From Cordia subcordata (Eukaryota > Streptophyta > Magnoliopsida > Boraginales > Cordiaceae): a DNA stretch of 64,000 bases. The notes under the pieces are model-generated. The model made no database searches and was not told the origin of the DNA. It saw only the letters and a program-made list of their open reading frames with translations. Below, one piece after another: positions 37,155 through 49,400 of the stretch. How positions within the stretch are numbered: position 1 is the first letter of the stretch; each line of letters starts with the position of its first letter. The stretch is from the NCBI GenBank assembly GCA_028554755.1, contig JAPTOF010000003.1, positions 27,451,501 to 27,515,500 of the forward strand, given 5' to 3'. The position numbers and the translations under genes are program-made.

Positions 37155-37405
37155 GGGCTCGTCTGAATTAGTTTTTTCTGTAAGTATTTTTTTAACAACT
37201 TTTGATTAAAAAAAAAAAGAAACTTTGTTAAGAAGCTAAAAATCCTGACTTTTGAAAAAAATTGCATTCTGAGCTTTTTTTTTTTTCTTCTAAAATTTCA
37301 ACTTTTTAGAAGTTAAATCAAATAGTTCTTTTAGAAAACGATGAGTTTTTTTGAGAGAAAAAAGTATTTTTCTTCTTGAGAGAAAACCCTAATCCAAATT
37401 GACCC
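37155..37405. mobile_element. Small MITE, same family as 21959-22168
   Basis: The left end is GGGCTCGTCTGAATTAG; the right end CTAATCCAAATTGACCC is close to its inverse. TTA precedes it and TTG follows, consistent with an eroded PIF-type target site. The interior is A/T homopolymer-rich. Non-coding. Confidence 0.55.
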
Positions 37406-39133
37406 TTGATCCCAAAAAACTTACAATATTTTTGATCTCCCAAATCACTTGATCTTCGTTAATAAAATATTCTAAATCCATTTCCGGGATCTAACGTAAC
37501 ACAACCCCTTAAAATAAGAGATGTGCACGAGGAGAGAGCGTCGAAAGTGAGGTTCTTTGTTTCAAACTCTCATGGCTTGTGTTCCATTATTTTTATATTT
37601 CAGTGTTGATCAAGATCCGAGATCTCCAGACAAACGTTCACGAACAACACAAAGTCAATATTCAACCCTAGAAATCAGGTTATTAGTTATGGAAATGTCC
37701 AACTTGTGTTCCCATTTTCTTATTAATTATATATTAATTTAATTAATTTATTAAAAAACGTATTATTTAAATTTTGCATGGGAACAGAAATTTATAGCAT
37801 TGCTATGGAACGGGGGGAATATAATTAGTTTGTGTGTTTCTTGATTTCAAGTGTTTGACACACACACGGATAACGTGACCAAAATTATTACAACGTTGTG
37901 TTTTGCAATTTGGCATCCTAAGCTAATAAGCGTTTAATTTAGAGCCAACAACAATGCATGTGTTTCGATTTTATCTTTGTGTTTGCGAACTTTCGAGGAG
38001 CTGCATGGCAACACAAACTCATAACAATATACAGAACAACAAGTTGTAGTTTAATCAACTTTCTTGATTTTAAAAAAACAGAAAAGATTTAGCAAAAATA
38101 AATGCTGGCTAGTGCCACTGGGAAGCTGTTTTCTCTTGCTTTTTTCCCCTTTTTTTTTTTGTAATATCGAGAAATACATCTTAAGTGGAGATTACAAATT
38201 CTATAATGTAACAACGTGTTTCTACACATTCTCAAATCAGACTAGGTCCGAACAATAATTTTTCGTGCTAAGTGAGAAATAATTAATCATCTCACTTGAG
38301 TTTTTCAGGGTTTTTTTTGTTCCTTTCTTTTTCCTTTTGGTGTTAAAAGAAGTAACTTAAATTAATTCGAGTAAATTACACGAGGTGACCAAACGACAAA
38401 TGTTTTTGCATTATGAAACATCCAAACGCCTGGGTCAAACGTAGTACAATAAAGTCCAAGACAGGCCAGAAGAGCAGGCCCAGAGGCCAGCCCATCCCTT
38501 GTTGCCATTTGGGTAGTTATACTGAAGAAATGTTTCAACTTCACCAAACTCATACTTTTACTTCCCTCGTTGCCAACGTTATCACTTCCACTAATGTCAA
38601 CAAAACCCTCGTAAACTATGTTAAAAAATTTTAAGAAAAAAAATATAGTAGTTTTAATTTCTTCTAAACGATCAATAAAATGCATTCCTGGTCAATAACC
38701 TCTTTGACACACAAGTTATTTATTAAGAGTAAGTGGACAAGTAATTTGAAGAAATTTAAATGAAAGAGAGTTTAAGTTTATGTTTGATTTTTGATCGATT
38801 TTATGCAGGTTCTCAAAGCCTCGAAGCTCTAAATTATTTAGGGAGAATGTTCATGCATCATCTCTAGTTTTATAAAATAATGGTTTGACTCCGGAAGTTT
38901 TGTTTTGTACTTTCAGGTTCCTTATAGTAGGGGCGGAACTAAAGTGGTAATGCAAGGTGACAGTCACCACTCCTTAGTTTTTATTTTTTATTTTTTAAGT
39001 TTTTTACTTCTTTAAGTTAAAATTTTCCAAATATATACTTTCTCCGCCCTTGGTTGATCAAAACATCCTTAGTTGGATCGGTGGTTGAGCGTAACATCTC
39101 TGGTGGAGGTCATAAAAGTTTCACAAGAAACAA

Positions 39134-39254
39134 AGTTTTTTTTTTTTTTTCTTTTTAACACCACCCTGACCTAATCCCCGCCTTCAATGCGATTGAGTCC
39201 AAATCATAATTTTCGAGGGTGTACTGTCAACCATTTGAGCTACTCGCTCATCCT
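39134..39254 (-). mobile_element. tRNA-derived SINE remnant (minus strand)
   Basis: On the minus strand the segment starts GGATGAGCGAGTAGCTCAAA, giving a box A-like TAGCTCAAATGG. A box B-like GATTTGGACTC follows about 40 bp later. It ends in a poly-A tail, seen as the T-run at about 39135-39150 on the plus strand. It lies just downstream of the GNAT gene. No target-site duplication was identified. Confidence 0.6.
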
Positions 39255-39490
39255 AATTTAGAAGTTAAGAACTCTTACATGCCAGAATAGTACCGTGCTT
39301 CACAAGCGTACGGACAATTGAGTGACATACTCACCAGAAAAATTACAAATTTACAATGCTGCAATAATCTGCAGCTTCTCTTCCTATCTTTTATATACAC
39401 CTACAAATATAACTCTACAATTTTCATATTTAAAGCTTTATTCGCACTTGAATTTGAGCAACCACCATAATCAAGAACTGATAATAGTCT

Positions 39491-41781
39491 TTAGAGAAGC
39501 TTCATCATGAAGTTAAACTGGACATCTGGTGAAGCCTTTGGCTGAGGCCAGTTTGCTCCATCGGGCACTTTGATACATTTGAAGCCCTGCCCTTTATACA
39601 ACTTTGTCGCCCCAGCATTGTTGAGGTCACAGTGTAATGCAATGGCATGACAACCCCAGATTTTGGCTTTAGACTCTGCTCCAGCAATGAGCCTCTTTGC
39701 TATTCCCTTCCTCCGATATCTTCCGCGAACTGCAACGTTTGATATGTATGCGATTCCTGTCCTGCAGAAGATGATTTATGCCTCACTTGATAAAGAATCT
39801 CTTATGCAAAAATGAACAGAACATCCATATAGGCTTCATTTGAGGTCTTGCTTTTGGCTTTCTGCAGATTATCATAACATCAAATCCCAGAATTCTTAAA
39901 GAATTTCTTTGATGCATCAAGTCCTAAATTTTCTTCAATAGAATAAAAACTCACAAACAAATAATCGACTTTAAGTGGATTAAAAATGGCCTGCATCTCC
40001 ATCCAAACATTCTTCTTTGCATTGTCAAAGCATCTTCCACTTATGTAAGAAAACTTTTTAACATTTCTGCACTTCTTCTAGACAAACAAAAGACACTGTA
40101 GTCTGTTGCCATGTCCAAAAATCACCAAGACTTCACTCTCATTTAGTCGAGTTTTTCAGTTTATCCTCTCTATATATATGGCAATATATCCTAGCCATGG
40201 TAAGAAATCATACATAAGCAGCACCAGAGTATGAGAGTAAGGAAAACGAAAGAAGGAAGAAATTCTAAATTCACCTTCTCTGCTGCAGAGGTCCTTTCCT
40301 GGGAAGAAAATCAGCCACAGTATCCAAAGTCAATATCCCAATCACATATCCTTTACTCAGACTAAATCTTCCACCAAGACTTTCGATTCTGAAATTTTTG
40401 GCTCCAAAATCTGAGCTGCTGATAGCAGCAACCAGACACGTTCTCTGGCAACCACTATGTACCGGGAATCCAAACAGCATTCCTATCACTCTATTAAATC
40501 TTAGCATGAAATTCCAAGGGAAGGAATATTTGGGGAAGAAGGAACTACAATGCGTCTCGGCCACCCCCCAATAGTCTACCAATCTAGCTTCCCTGACAAC
40601 AATCTCAGGTGATGTAACTGGGAGCAAATCAGCTACCTGACTGGCCTTGCAAAGGCCTACAATGGGGCAAAAGAATTCAGCTGGATCATTTATAGAGCTA
40701 GAGACTCATAGAATATCAAGAAGTAAATCTTTACTATACACAAACTCGCAAGACAATTGTTAATAGCCACGAGTAGCAGATTTCCCCAAAAATACACCAG
40801 AAAAAGAAAATTGTGATACTGCGTTTACTCTATCTCTTCATACCGCGGACCCGTTTTCTGAAAGCTAAGAAAATGTCAATTGGATTGCTATATAAGATCA
40901 AGGGCAAAGAAAATTCACCAAACGCATAGCACAAAAGCATCCAAACCTTAACCAAGAAAAGGATGAATTCAAGTACATTAGCTTTCTTCTTTAACTGTTT
41001 CTTCATACTTCCAGTGTTAAGTCATTTACTCATTTTATGATGTATTATTCAATCAAGTAATTATGTTTATTTGATTATGGTAACAAGTGAAAGTGAACAA
41101 AAATCCAAAATTGCATTTAGCATGATTACATCCTCTTTTTGTGCAGAAGTTTGTATGTCTTACATTTTGCCCCCAACAAATTCTCCTAGCTAGAAGCAAA
41201 ATCCGACAATGTCAAAAATCCTTTTACTTTTCTCCTGTCTGTTTAGACACCTAGAACAATACTACATCCCAAACTTATTCATCAAAATCACATACCCTCT
41301 GAAAATTTAATCAAGAATAGCACATGCAAAAGCAGAAAACCCCTCTGGAAGCAGCTTCTTCATGTTAATCACTTTTAATTTGGTTTATTTCATCAAAAAT
41401 TAATGCCTGAAAATTCATGAACTATAACAACTAACTTGTATCACCCAAAAAAAAGTCAAATTTCAACCGGCATTCTGCGTCAATTCTCATCAATCTTACG
41501 TGATAGACGTGCGTACAAGACCAATAGAAAGCTATAAGATGACATATAATGTTACTACTTAAAATTACGCGTAAACATATTTTATTATTATTATTATTAC
41601 CTGAAGTGGAAAATGAAGAAGATGATGAAGAGAGAGAAGTAGATGGATTTTTGCAATTGAGATTGATACAAGTCCTAGTAATTTTACATGGACCAAGCAT
41701 GAGTGTGTTGTTGTTTAGTGATGATGTTATTGTTATTGTTGTTGTTGTTGTGGCCACTCCAGCAGCTGCTAATGCACCCAT
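39491..41781 (-). CDS. GNAT-family N-acetyltransferase, probably plastid-targeted
   Basis: Predicted acetyl-CoA-dependent acetyltransferase. Plant plastid GNATs of this kind acetylate protein N-termini and lysines, but the substrate here is unknown. Exons on the minus strand: 41781-41601, 40656-40275, 39761-39491; joins are in frame and give 277 residues. The N-terminus is rich in Ser/Thr/Asn with no acidic residues (MGALAAAGVATTTTTITI...), as in a chloroplast transit peptide. The fold begins at about VVREARLVDYWGVAETH. Motif A (RGRYRRKGIAKRLI) fits the R/Q-x-x-G-x-G/A acetyl-CoA loop, and LHCDLNNAGATKLYKGQGF is the motif B region. The start at 41781 was preferred over an in-frame ATG at 41928, since the intervening translation (CT-repeat derived, RERE-like) looks like leader. 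The exact GNAT subtype is not assigned. Confidence 0.85.
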
Positions 41782-43019
41782 CTTCCTCACTGCTTGGAGT
41801 TGTCTCTTTTCTTTTCTTCTCTTCTTTTCTCTCTCTGTGTCTCTCTGGAGAGAGAGAGAAAGAGAAAGAATCAGGAGGAGAGAGAGTAGGGTCTCTCCTG
41901 TTCTTGTTTTCTGTCTGAAATTCTTCAAAAAGTGGGAGCGTAGATTCTTGTCTGCGGTTTTTGTTAGTCATTTTACGATGAATAGTAAAAGACAACTGAC
42001 AAGTCGGACCAAAAAGAAAAAGATAAATGGCAGGTGACCATTACATGATCCACGTGAGCACTTTCTCTTATTTGGATATTTTTAGTAACTTTGTTGAGAT
42101 TTTGTAAAATATATACCAATCATCCATAATTTAAAAAAATAAATTACCGCATGTGCATATTTTTCTAGTAATAGTTTCACATATTCATTTAACTTGGTGT
42201 TGATTCTGCAAAATTGCAAGTACTTGCATGATTGAAAATTAACGTTAATTTTTGTAACATTTACTTTTACGTGAGACATAATCGACATTAATTTAGTCAT
42301 ATCAAAACAGTTGTGTAGCCTATCTCATAATTCTAGTAAAAATTTGTCTTCAGAATTTTCAATATTGAAGAATGAGTCTTCTCTTGTAAAGTTCAGTTTA
42401 TTTGTGCAAGCGTGAGAGCCAACATATGCATGCATAAGCATTTAGATAGGAGCCACATTCAAGTTCTTAAATAGAAATGGAAGAGCACTTGTTGGCTGCT
42501 GCTTATAAGGAAAAGAAGAAGAGTACTAACGTCAAAAACTCCCTCACTCCTTATTGAAGTTGAATCTAAAATAGAGATTTAGCCAAAAAGTAAACACCAT
42601 CATACATTTCTATGATTTATTATAAACATATATTTCTCTCTATAATTTTAAAATAGATAGAAATCCCCATTTCATGAGGGTGTGCTACCATTTGAAGATT
42701 ACAGGGAGAACTCTGTGTCTATTTTGAGGAGCGTATGTAAATATGTATTATAATTTAAAAATCACAGGAAGATTTCGTTTGAAACTATAAGATAGTAACA
42801 TATACTTATGATAAATTATAAGATGGCAAAACTCCATTTACCTTTTACAAAATAAATACCAAGGATCAACTTTCGATAAGCAAGAAAAAGTAGCGCAACT
42901 TGCATAACGAGATATACTCAAGCCAAGAAATGGAAGGGTTTTTTATCCCCACCAAAAAATTAATAATATTATTAATAATAACTACCCCACCAAAAAATTA
43001 ATAATATTATTAATAATAA
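41782..43019. other. GNAT leader/promoter and intergenic DNA
   Basis: The GNAT 5' leader probably lies in the CT/GA-rich stretch 41782-41990. Beyond it is AT-rich DNA with no gene. A 38-bp unit (CCCCACCAAAAAATTAATAA...) is repeated in direct tandem at about 42950-43022. Confidence 0.5.
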
Positions 43020-43422
43020 CTATGGTGCAACTATGTTGAGAATGACATTTAAAAGTGAAAACATGAGGTCCATCAACTGAGATTTTACTGGTCGATTGTG
43101 CATGTAATAGACTAACAGAGAATAGCTTGTAAAACCATTTAAAATAGTCTGATCATGTTCAAAAACGACACACAGTGATATAAAATTAATAGAAGGGTGA
43201 TGTAGTTCAAGCGCAGAATGGTTTTCATATAACCAAAATGCAGTTTTAACAAGGCAACATGATAGTTTCTGTAGTCCGTAAGGCGCACTTGCCCAAAAAT
43301 GAGAATCAATAATGGTTCCAACGCTAGCACCCAAGCTTCCAAAAAGTTCAATAATGTATGGAGAATTTCATGAATCCTCTAAAACACATGACACTTAGTA
43401 AGTATTAAGATGCCGAGAGTGG

Positions 43423-46400
43423 CTAGATAAAGGACCAGTTAATAAAAGCAAACGCAATGCAGGGCGTAGAAGCCACCTGCCTCAGGACTCTCCAGGCAAT
43501 TGCTTGCTCATACGAGACACAACGAGTCTGTGACAGACATATTCCACCAGGTAAAAGAGCGTAACCCTGAAAAGAGGGGAACTTTGTTAGAAGCACTACT
43601 ACTCCCCTGCTCCCTATAGCCTAAAGAAAGCCATATTTATACTTTACGGGTAAGAGAAGATTCGCATATATACAAATTAGATTTAACGTAATCAACTACA
43701 AAGTACCTTCTGCATCACCATTGGGAAAACAGAACTCAGTGCTGCCGTACCAGACTCATCAATTATCTTATCTAGTAAGATGTCTGGCAAATCCGCTAGA
43801 GTCATCTCCAGCATTTCCAACCCTGCTTGGTTGGCGAACAAGCAAGATGAAAAAGGCTGCAGTATCCCCTGCAATTCATTAGTCAGAAGAATGAGAATTC
43901 CAGCTATTGAACCTAAAAAACTTTTCTTCAAGGCCCTATTTGATGACAATTCTAATACGGCTGTAGCATCTGAATTCAAAACTAAGAACCCCTATGCTAA
44001 TGAAATGCTGTCAGAAACAGCTTTGCAAAAACTCCGTACTTCTTTGACAACCATCCTGTTAAGTTTTATGTTCCACTCAGAATGACAATATTCAAGGCCC
44101 TGACACAAGTTTTTCAATTTTCCAACAAAACATAATTAACTTCAGTTTCTGAAGACATTTCTAGTGCTTCACCTAAAAATGTCCTAGCAAACTCAAATTT
44201 AATAAAGATGTGAAAAGACTCAGTGCCAATTGTGAATATAATCTGTGACGAGGCAAATACAGTGCAACTGTGAAGGAAATCAAAATAGGAAAACCAACAG
44301 GCTTACACCAAAAGTAAGTAATCATCCCCTCATATTTACATGATTATCATTACACAGGGAATATCATTGATCTTACCTGGAATGACCAGCAAAGTATGGC
44401 ATCCTGATGATGCCACAGCAGCTCCAGCAATGAGTCATTACTCGGTGCATTGCACTTTAGCAACTCACATCCTATATATGATCTGGATTAAAATAATAGC
44501 TGGTTTTAAGTACCAAAATAAAGGCAGCAAACTTCTGAATGGCAAGAAATCAATTTTCAAATCACTTGAGCAAAACCTTGATGCCTAAATTAACACATCA
44601 TGAAATTTAACTATATCGATATAACTAAATATTTTTACTATTTTTCTCAGTATTCAAATTGTAGACAAGATCTTTCCTGGAAAAGAAGTTAATCTTCATA
44701 TAAGATAATTATGACATGAAATAAATGTGCCAAATCATGCAACTACTTGAGACCCTCCATATGTCTGTATGTCAAATGGGGGACACTGGAGAAGAACTAC
44801 ATTAACATATTAACTGAAAAGCATTCTAGTAAAAAGTAGAGAAAATTATTTGCTTAAAGATCTGACTTTTTATGCTATAACTTGGATATGATTAAGCCAT
44901 TGAACTTGCCTATAACTTTGACATATAACATAAGCAAGGTGGACAGCCTCATTAGAGTCTGGAACAACATTGATTCCCCTTTCAGGCAGTGATGCAGGTG
45001 GTGTTGCTGCTCTAGCAAGCTTCAGCACGGAGAAAATAACATGGTGCATGTACTGTAGAGCTTTCACTGCAACATCCTCCCGATGATTGTTCTGAAAAGG
45101 GAACTGAAAAGCAGTAATCAACACTGACAACGAGTTACTTGGAAGAGACGAGTCTGTATCAGAGTCGCTTGGAGATGCATGTTCATTCATATATGCGGCC
45201 AGATTCTTTGACCAATTACCTATCCTGTTACACTGTAAAATATAAAGAATTAGAATTGGAAAATGAGGAATCAAGAAACAGTTCGAAACAACTAATGCAT
45301 AACTAAGAATTGTGAATTGTCATAATAACTTAATGGATAGGAGCAAAGCATAAGCTCTGGTGATTGTCTCTGCATTTAAGGAGAAACCATCAGGAGCTGC
45401 AGTTAGATTCTATTAGTATAAGAGAACGTGATGAGAAGTAGATCCCTTATCTGCAAGCATAAGCTAGCTACAACATAAAACAATTTATTAACTGAACAAT
45501 CTTCACGTGGTATTACTGTCTGCTGAATAGTTTGCATTTATTAATAGATCAATATCAGGCAGATCCAGAACAATTATATTTCAGAATAACTTTTCTAGAC
45601 TGGAGTGGAGAAGAGGACGACTCTTTTCTCCAAATTGAGGAAGCCTAACCTAATTGGTCTTCGTTAGCTACTAACAACAGTACCTAAAAGAGATCTAAGA
45701 CATCAAGAGCCAGTAATTTGCAAGACTGCTATGCAGCAGGAAGAAACTTAGAGCAAATGCGTGGCACTGAGAAAATATTTTCAAAGAGCATTGTCAAATA
45801 CACCAGAAACTTTATAAATCAATCAATTGATCGTCACAAAGAGCCCAGTTATCCAACCCTTGGACACCTAACCCACAGACTAGTAAATTTCTCTTCCAAA
45901 TTAAAACTACTCATGACTGATGCTTCACATATGGGTTTAGTACTATCCATGCAGCAGAATAAATGGTGGAACCATGCCCTTCCTTGAGAAAACAATTATG
46001 AAGTGAATCGTCTTTTGTCAGATTCAAGAATATACTTGTTCATATAAGAGGAACAGAAGTTAGGAAAACCCTAAGAGCATGTACAATGCACAATGACCAA
46101 ACACTATTAGTGTATCTCTAAAACAGTTTGGTTGTTGAATCCAAACTGCTTGGGGTGGCATGGCAATAATATCTTCACCATCCTTGTCATGCCAAAATTT
46201 TTTTAACTTGCTGAAGAATGGTTGGAAGAGGGATCAATCAGATATGTTAGGCGTTACCAAGAAAATGCATTATAAAAAGATTTTAAGATATAATGAAACT
46301 CAACACTTTTTGAGCCCAATGATAAGATGCGAAATCCAGAAGATAGTAGCGTAGCGTCGTCAGGGAGTTTTTCTTCAATAGGAGCAAAAATTAGTTCTGA

Positions 46401-49400
46401 GCAAGCTCCAATACCATTAGCTTCCATTCCATTGCAAATCTGCAACACAACTAGAGGTGTCAACATCACATCTATAATGCAGTGTTCAATTGTTGATCAT
46501 CTAATATCTTAACCAGAAAGACAAGAAAGAAGGAAAAAGAAGGAAAAGAAAAAGTTGGAGAAATTGAACCCCTTGTTTTGCAATTTTCCAGGAAGCATGT
46601 GGTCAAACCAAGTTCCAATTTGTATTGAACTTTGTACATGAGATATGGAAAGATAATACACACACTAAGTGGTCATCGTGGATATTGACCAAGTGAATAA
46701 CTGTAGGTTACCCATAACTTCACATTTAGGAAAAGTAAATACTTAACCTATATCTTCACATCCAGAAAAACTAAAAACCAGTAGTTTCTAAAGGGGCACA
46801 AATCAAGACTTCATGAAAACTGAAAGGAAAATATACAAATTGGAACAAGAATGTCTAGAAGCTAGCATCCAGCTAGTATGAAAACTCGAGTAAAATTCAC
46901 TAACAATTTCTCAACCTGTTACAATGCAACATTATATCAAGAAGTTCCCATATAAAAATCCTTTGCTGAAAATGCAACAAACTGATCTCATTAATGAGAA
47001 TCAGAGATTATAATTGGTTTTATTGTGATAGATCGTCCCACATAAAAGCTTAAGATACTACAGACAAATACATTCTTACTACTTGTCTTAAACCATTGAC
47101 GTTCCTTTATAATGAGCCTATGGGATTATGATAAAGGGTGACAATGAGACTTGACACATACACCCATCTGATTCTTGCTAGGGAAAAAAGTATAAATTAG
47201 AACAAGTGGAGGCTTTTTATTGCCAGGTGCCTGAAACTTATATTTCTTTGCTGTTTAAAGTTATACTATAGGAAACTGGCAATAAGAATCGCTTAACTGA
47301 TGGCACTTATATAAAGAAAAAGGTTTCCAATTTCTAGTTAAGCTAATAGATTTTCAGCAATGATGGTTTTGGATCTCTAGAATCAAAAGTGGGAAGCTGA
47401 ATCAACTGGAACTGCCCCCAGGCACGCCCTCCCTCTGAACACAGTGGAGGTTACCTTTGAGTCTGAAGAGAGAAGTTACATATTTGCAAAGCTCTAAGAA
47501 GCTGAGAGATATATTCAGCTTCGTCATAAACTCCATTAGAGAAGAAGTTGAGAGGGATTAATTTCTATTACACATTACTAGTTTATAACAGAAGGGGATA
47601 TTTGACATGTAGAAAACAAAGAAAACCACAGCATAACAGATCAAACAAAGAAAACCACAGGATAACAGATCAAACTGACTGTAGTTATGATGCATTTCCT
47701 TGGAGGACATCAATCTAAACAAAATGCAATACAGCCACAAAAACAGCTAGGTTTATAAGGACCATGAATCATACCAGTTACAATTACAAAAATAAAAATT
47801 CTCGGACAGAGCAAGGAGATGGCATAAAGGTTTAATCTGATTCTGGACGTTAATTGCATCTTTGCCATATACATGCTTTCTATACAAAAGTACATTTTTG
47901 GGGTGGTAAGTTCTTATAGATTACAGACAAAAACATAGATCCAAAGACGGTAACACTAATCAAGACAAAAGCTGAAGAAGCCACCTGCAAAAGATATAGA
48001 CTGCCCCTGAAATAATCTTTCCAGCAAAAATCCTGGTGGTCAACGCGAATTATTTCCAAAATCTGCGATGGAAATTGGAGTATGTTATAAACAAATAGAA
48101 AATAGACTTGCAATGAAGTAATCAAAAGTAAATAATAAAGAAGCACAACACTTGGATGTCAAATCACAGCCATGCACTTCTGGCCATAGAAAGAACATTC
48201 ATAAATTCCATCAGTCAGTTCAGTATCATATCACTCTGAAATTAGGGACCCGACTCATTGCAATAAACGTGCAAGACCAAGAAGAACTTTATGCTTTAGC
48301 AATGTCATTTCATGTTCAACCCCCAAGCCTAATGTTTCAATGTTGCACAATAGAATATATCAGAACTAACAAACCTCATCCTCATTAACAGTGTGACCAA
48401 GTAATACACCACTGTCAGATAAATGCCTGGGGATATCTGCCCAATCTGAATGATGATCCCTCAGAAGCTGCACCAGCATCACAGGGGAAACATTCTGGTA
48501 CAAGGTATAAAAGATAATTGTAACTTGTAATGAATATATGTCCATGAGAAACTCTTCTAGAAATTAGTACTCAAATGCAACAAATATTCAAATAAGCTGG
48601 TATATCAGGTAAATTACCTGGTAAAACATTTTAAGTAAATGCAATGACAGAAACACATTAAGCCTCCATTTTTGAACCGGACCTATGTGTATATATATGT
48701 ATGAAGTAAGGAGAATTGATGGACATCATTAATTCATGTATGCAGCATTGAAATTTCTCTCTATAGACTCCCACATACTCTTTGAAACTAAATTTCAAAA
48801 GCAAGTTATAGAATGTTGGAACTGACTTGCACCTTAACATTTTCTCCTATTAATAGTACACTATTTCCTCAATTTTAATGATGTCATGTGGTATAAAATC
48901 AGGACCTAACGGCCTTCGTTTTCATCACAGATGCTTTCATCCATTTTCCCAGTGTAATAGGCATTAGGGATATCTCAAATCCTTGTCTTCCCTCACGCCA
49001 ACTAAACTTTTTTTTAGAAGTAATTCCCTCATGGTTTCTGTTATCTGTCAACTGAAAAAAAAAAAAAAAAAGAGAAACTTGGATTAATAGAAATGGCCTT
49101 GAAAAATATCTATAGACTTATCTTAGTATGCCAACTTTCCAGAGTGGTACACTCTTTCATAGAGTACTTATTTAAGAAACCCATAGTCCACCCCTTATTT
49201 CAATATCTCCAGCAAATTTTAATTTTTGTTATTTATGGGGATAGAATAAGTATCAATGAAGAAAGATTGTGATAAAGATGAACATACATTTTTCTTAAGC
49301 ATTTGCAAGGAGACTATCACATGATTCAAGCCTCAAATTACAACCTAATACAGGCAGCACGTAAAATTTTAAATTCAATGGAGTACTTAGTGAACATCAA

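Larger units (their letters stand above)
34496..39133. other. Intergenic, no supported gene
   Basis: AT-rich. It contains the 190-bp duplication (35572-35950), a TA/TG microsatellite (about 36105-36145), a MITE (37155-37405) and a stretch near 38930-39060 that resembles the GGGGCGGAACT-type decayed repeat also seen at 7.4 kb. The ORFs at 36903-37088, 37557-37742 and 38362-38685 have no supporting features. Confidence 0.5.

Noticed and set aside
41549..42037. Plus-strand frame of 162 codons
   Set aside because: Antisense shadow of the GNAT first exon and its repeat-rich leader.
43780..44085. Plus-strand frame across the HD-Zip region
   Set aside because: Antisense shadow of coding exon 17 and neighbouring intron.
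44483..44909. Frame break suggesting the HD-Zip gene is a pseudogene
   Set aside because: The apparent break disappears once the GC donor (TATAG|GCAAGT) and the CCAG acceptor are used, restoring the conserved residues.
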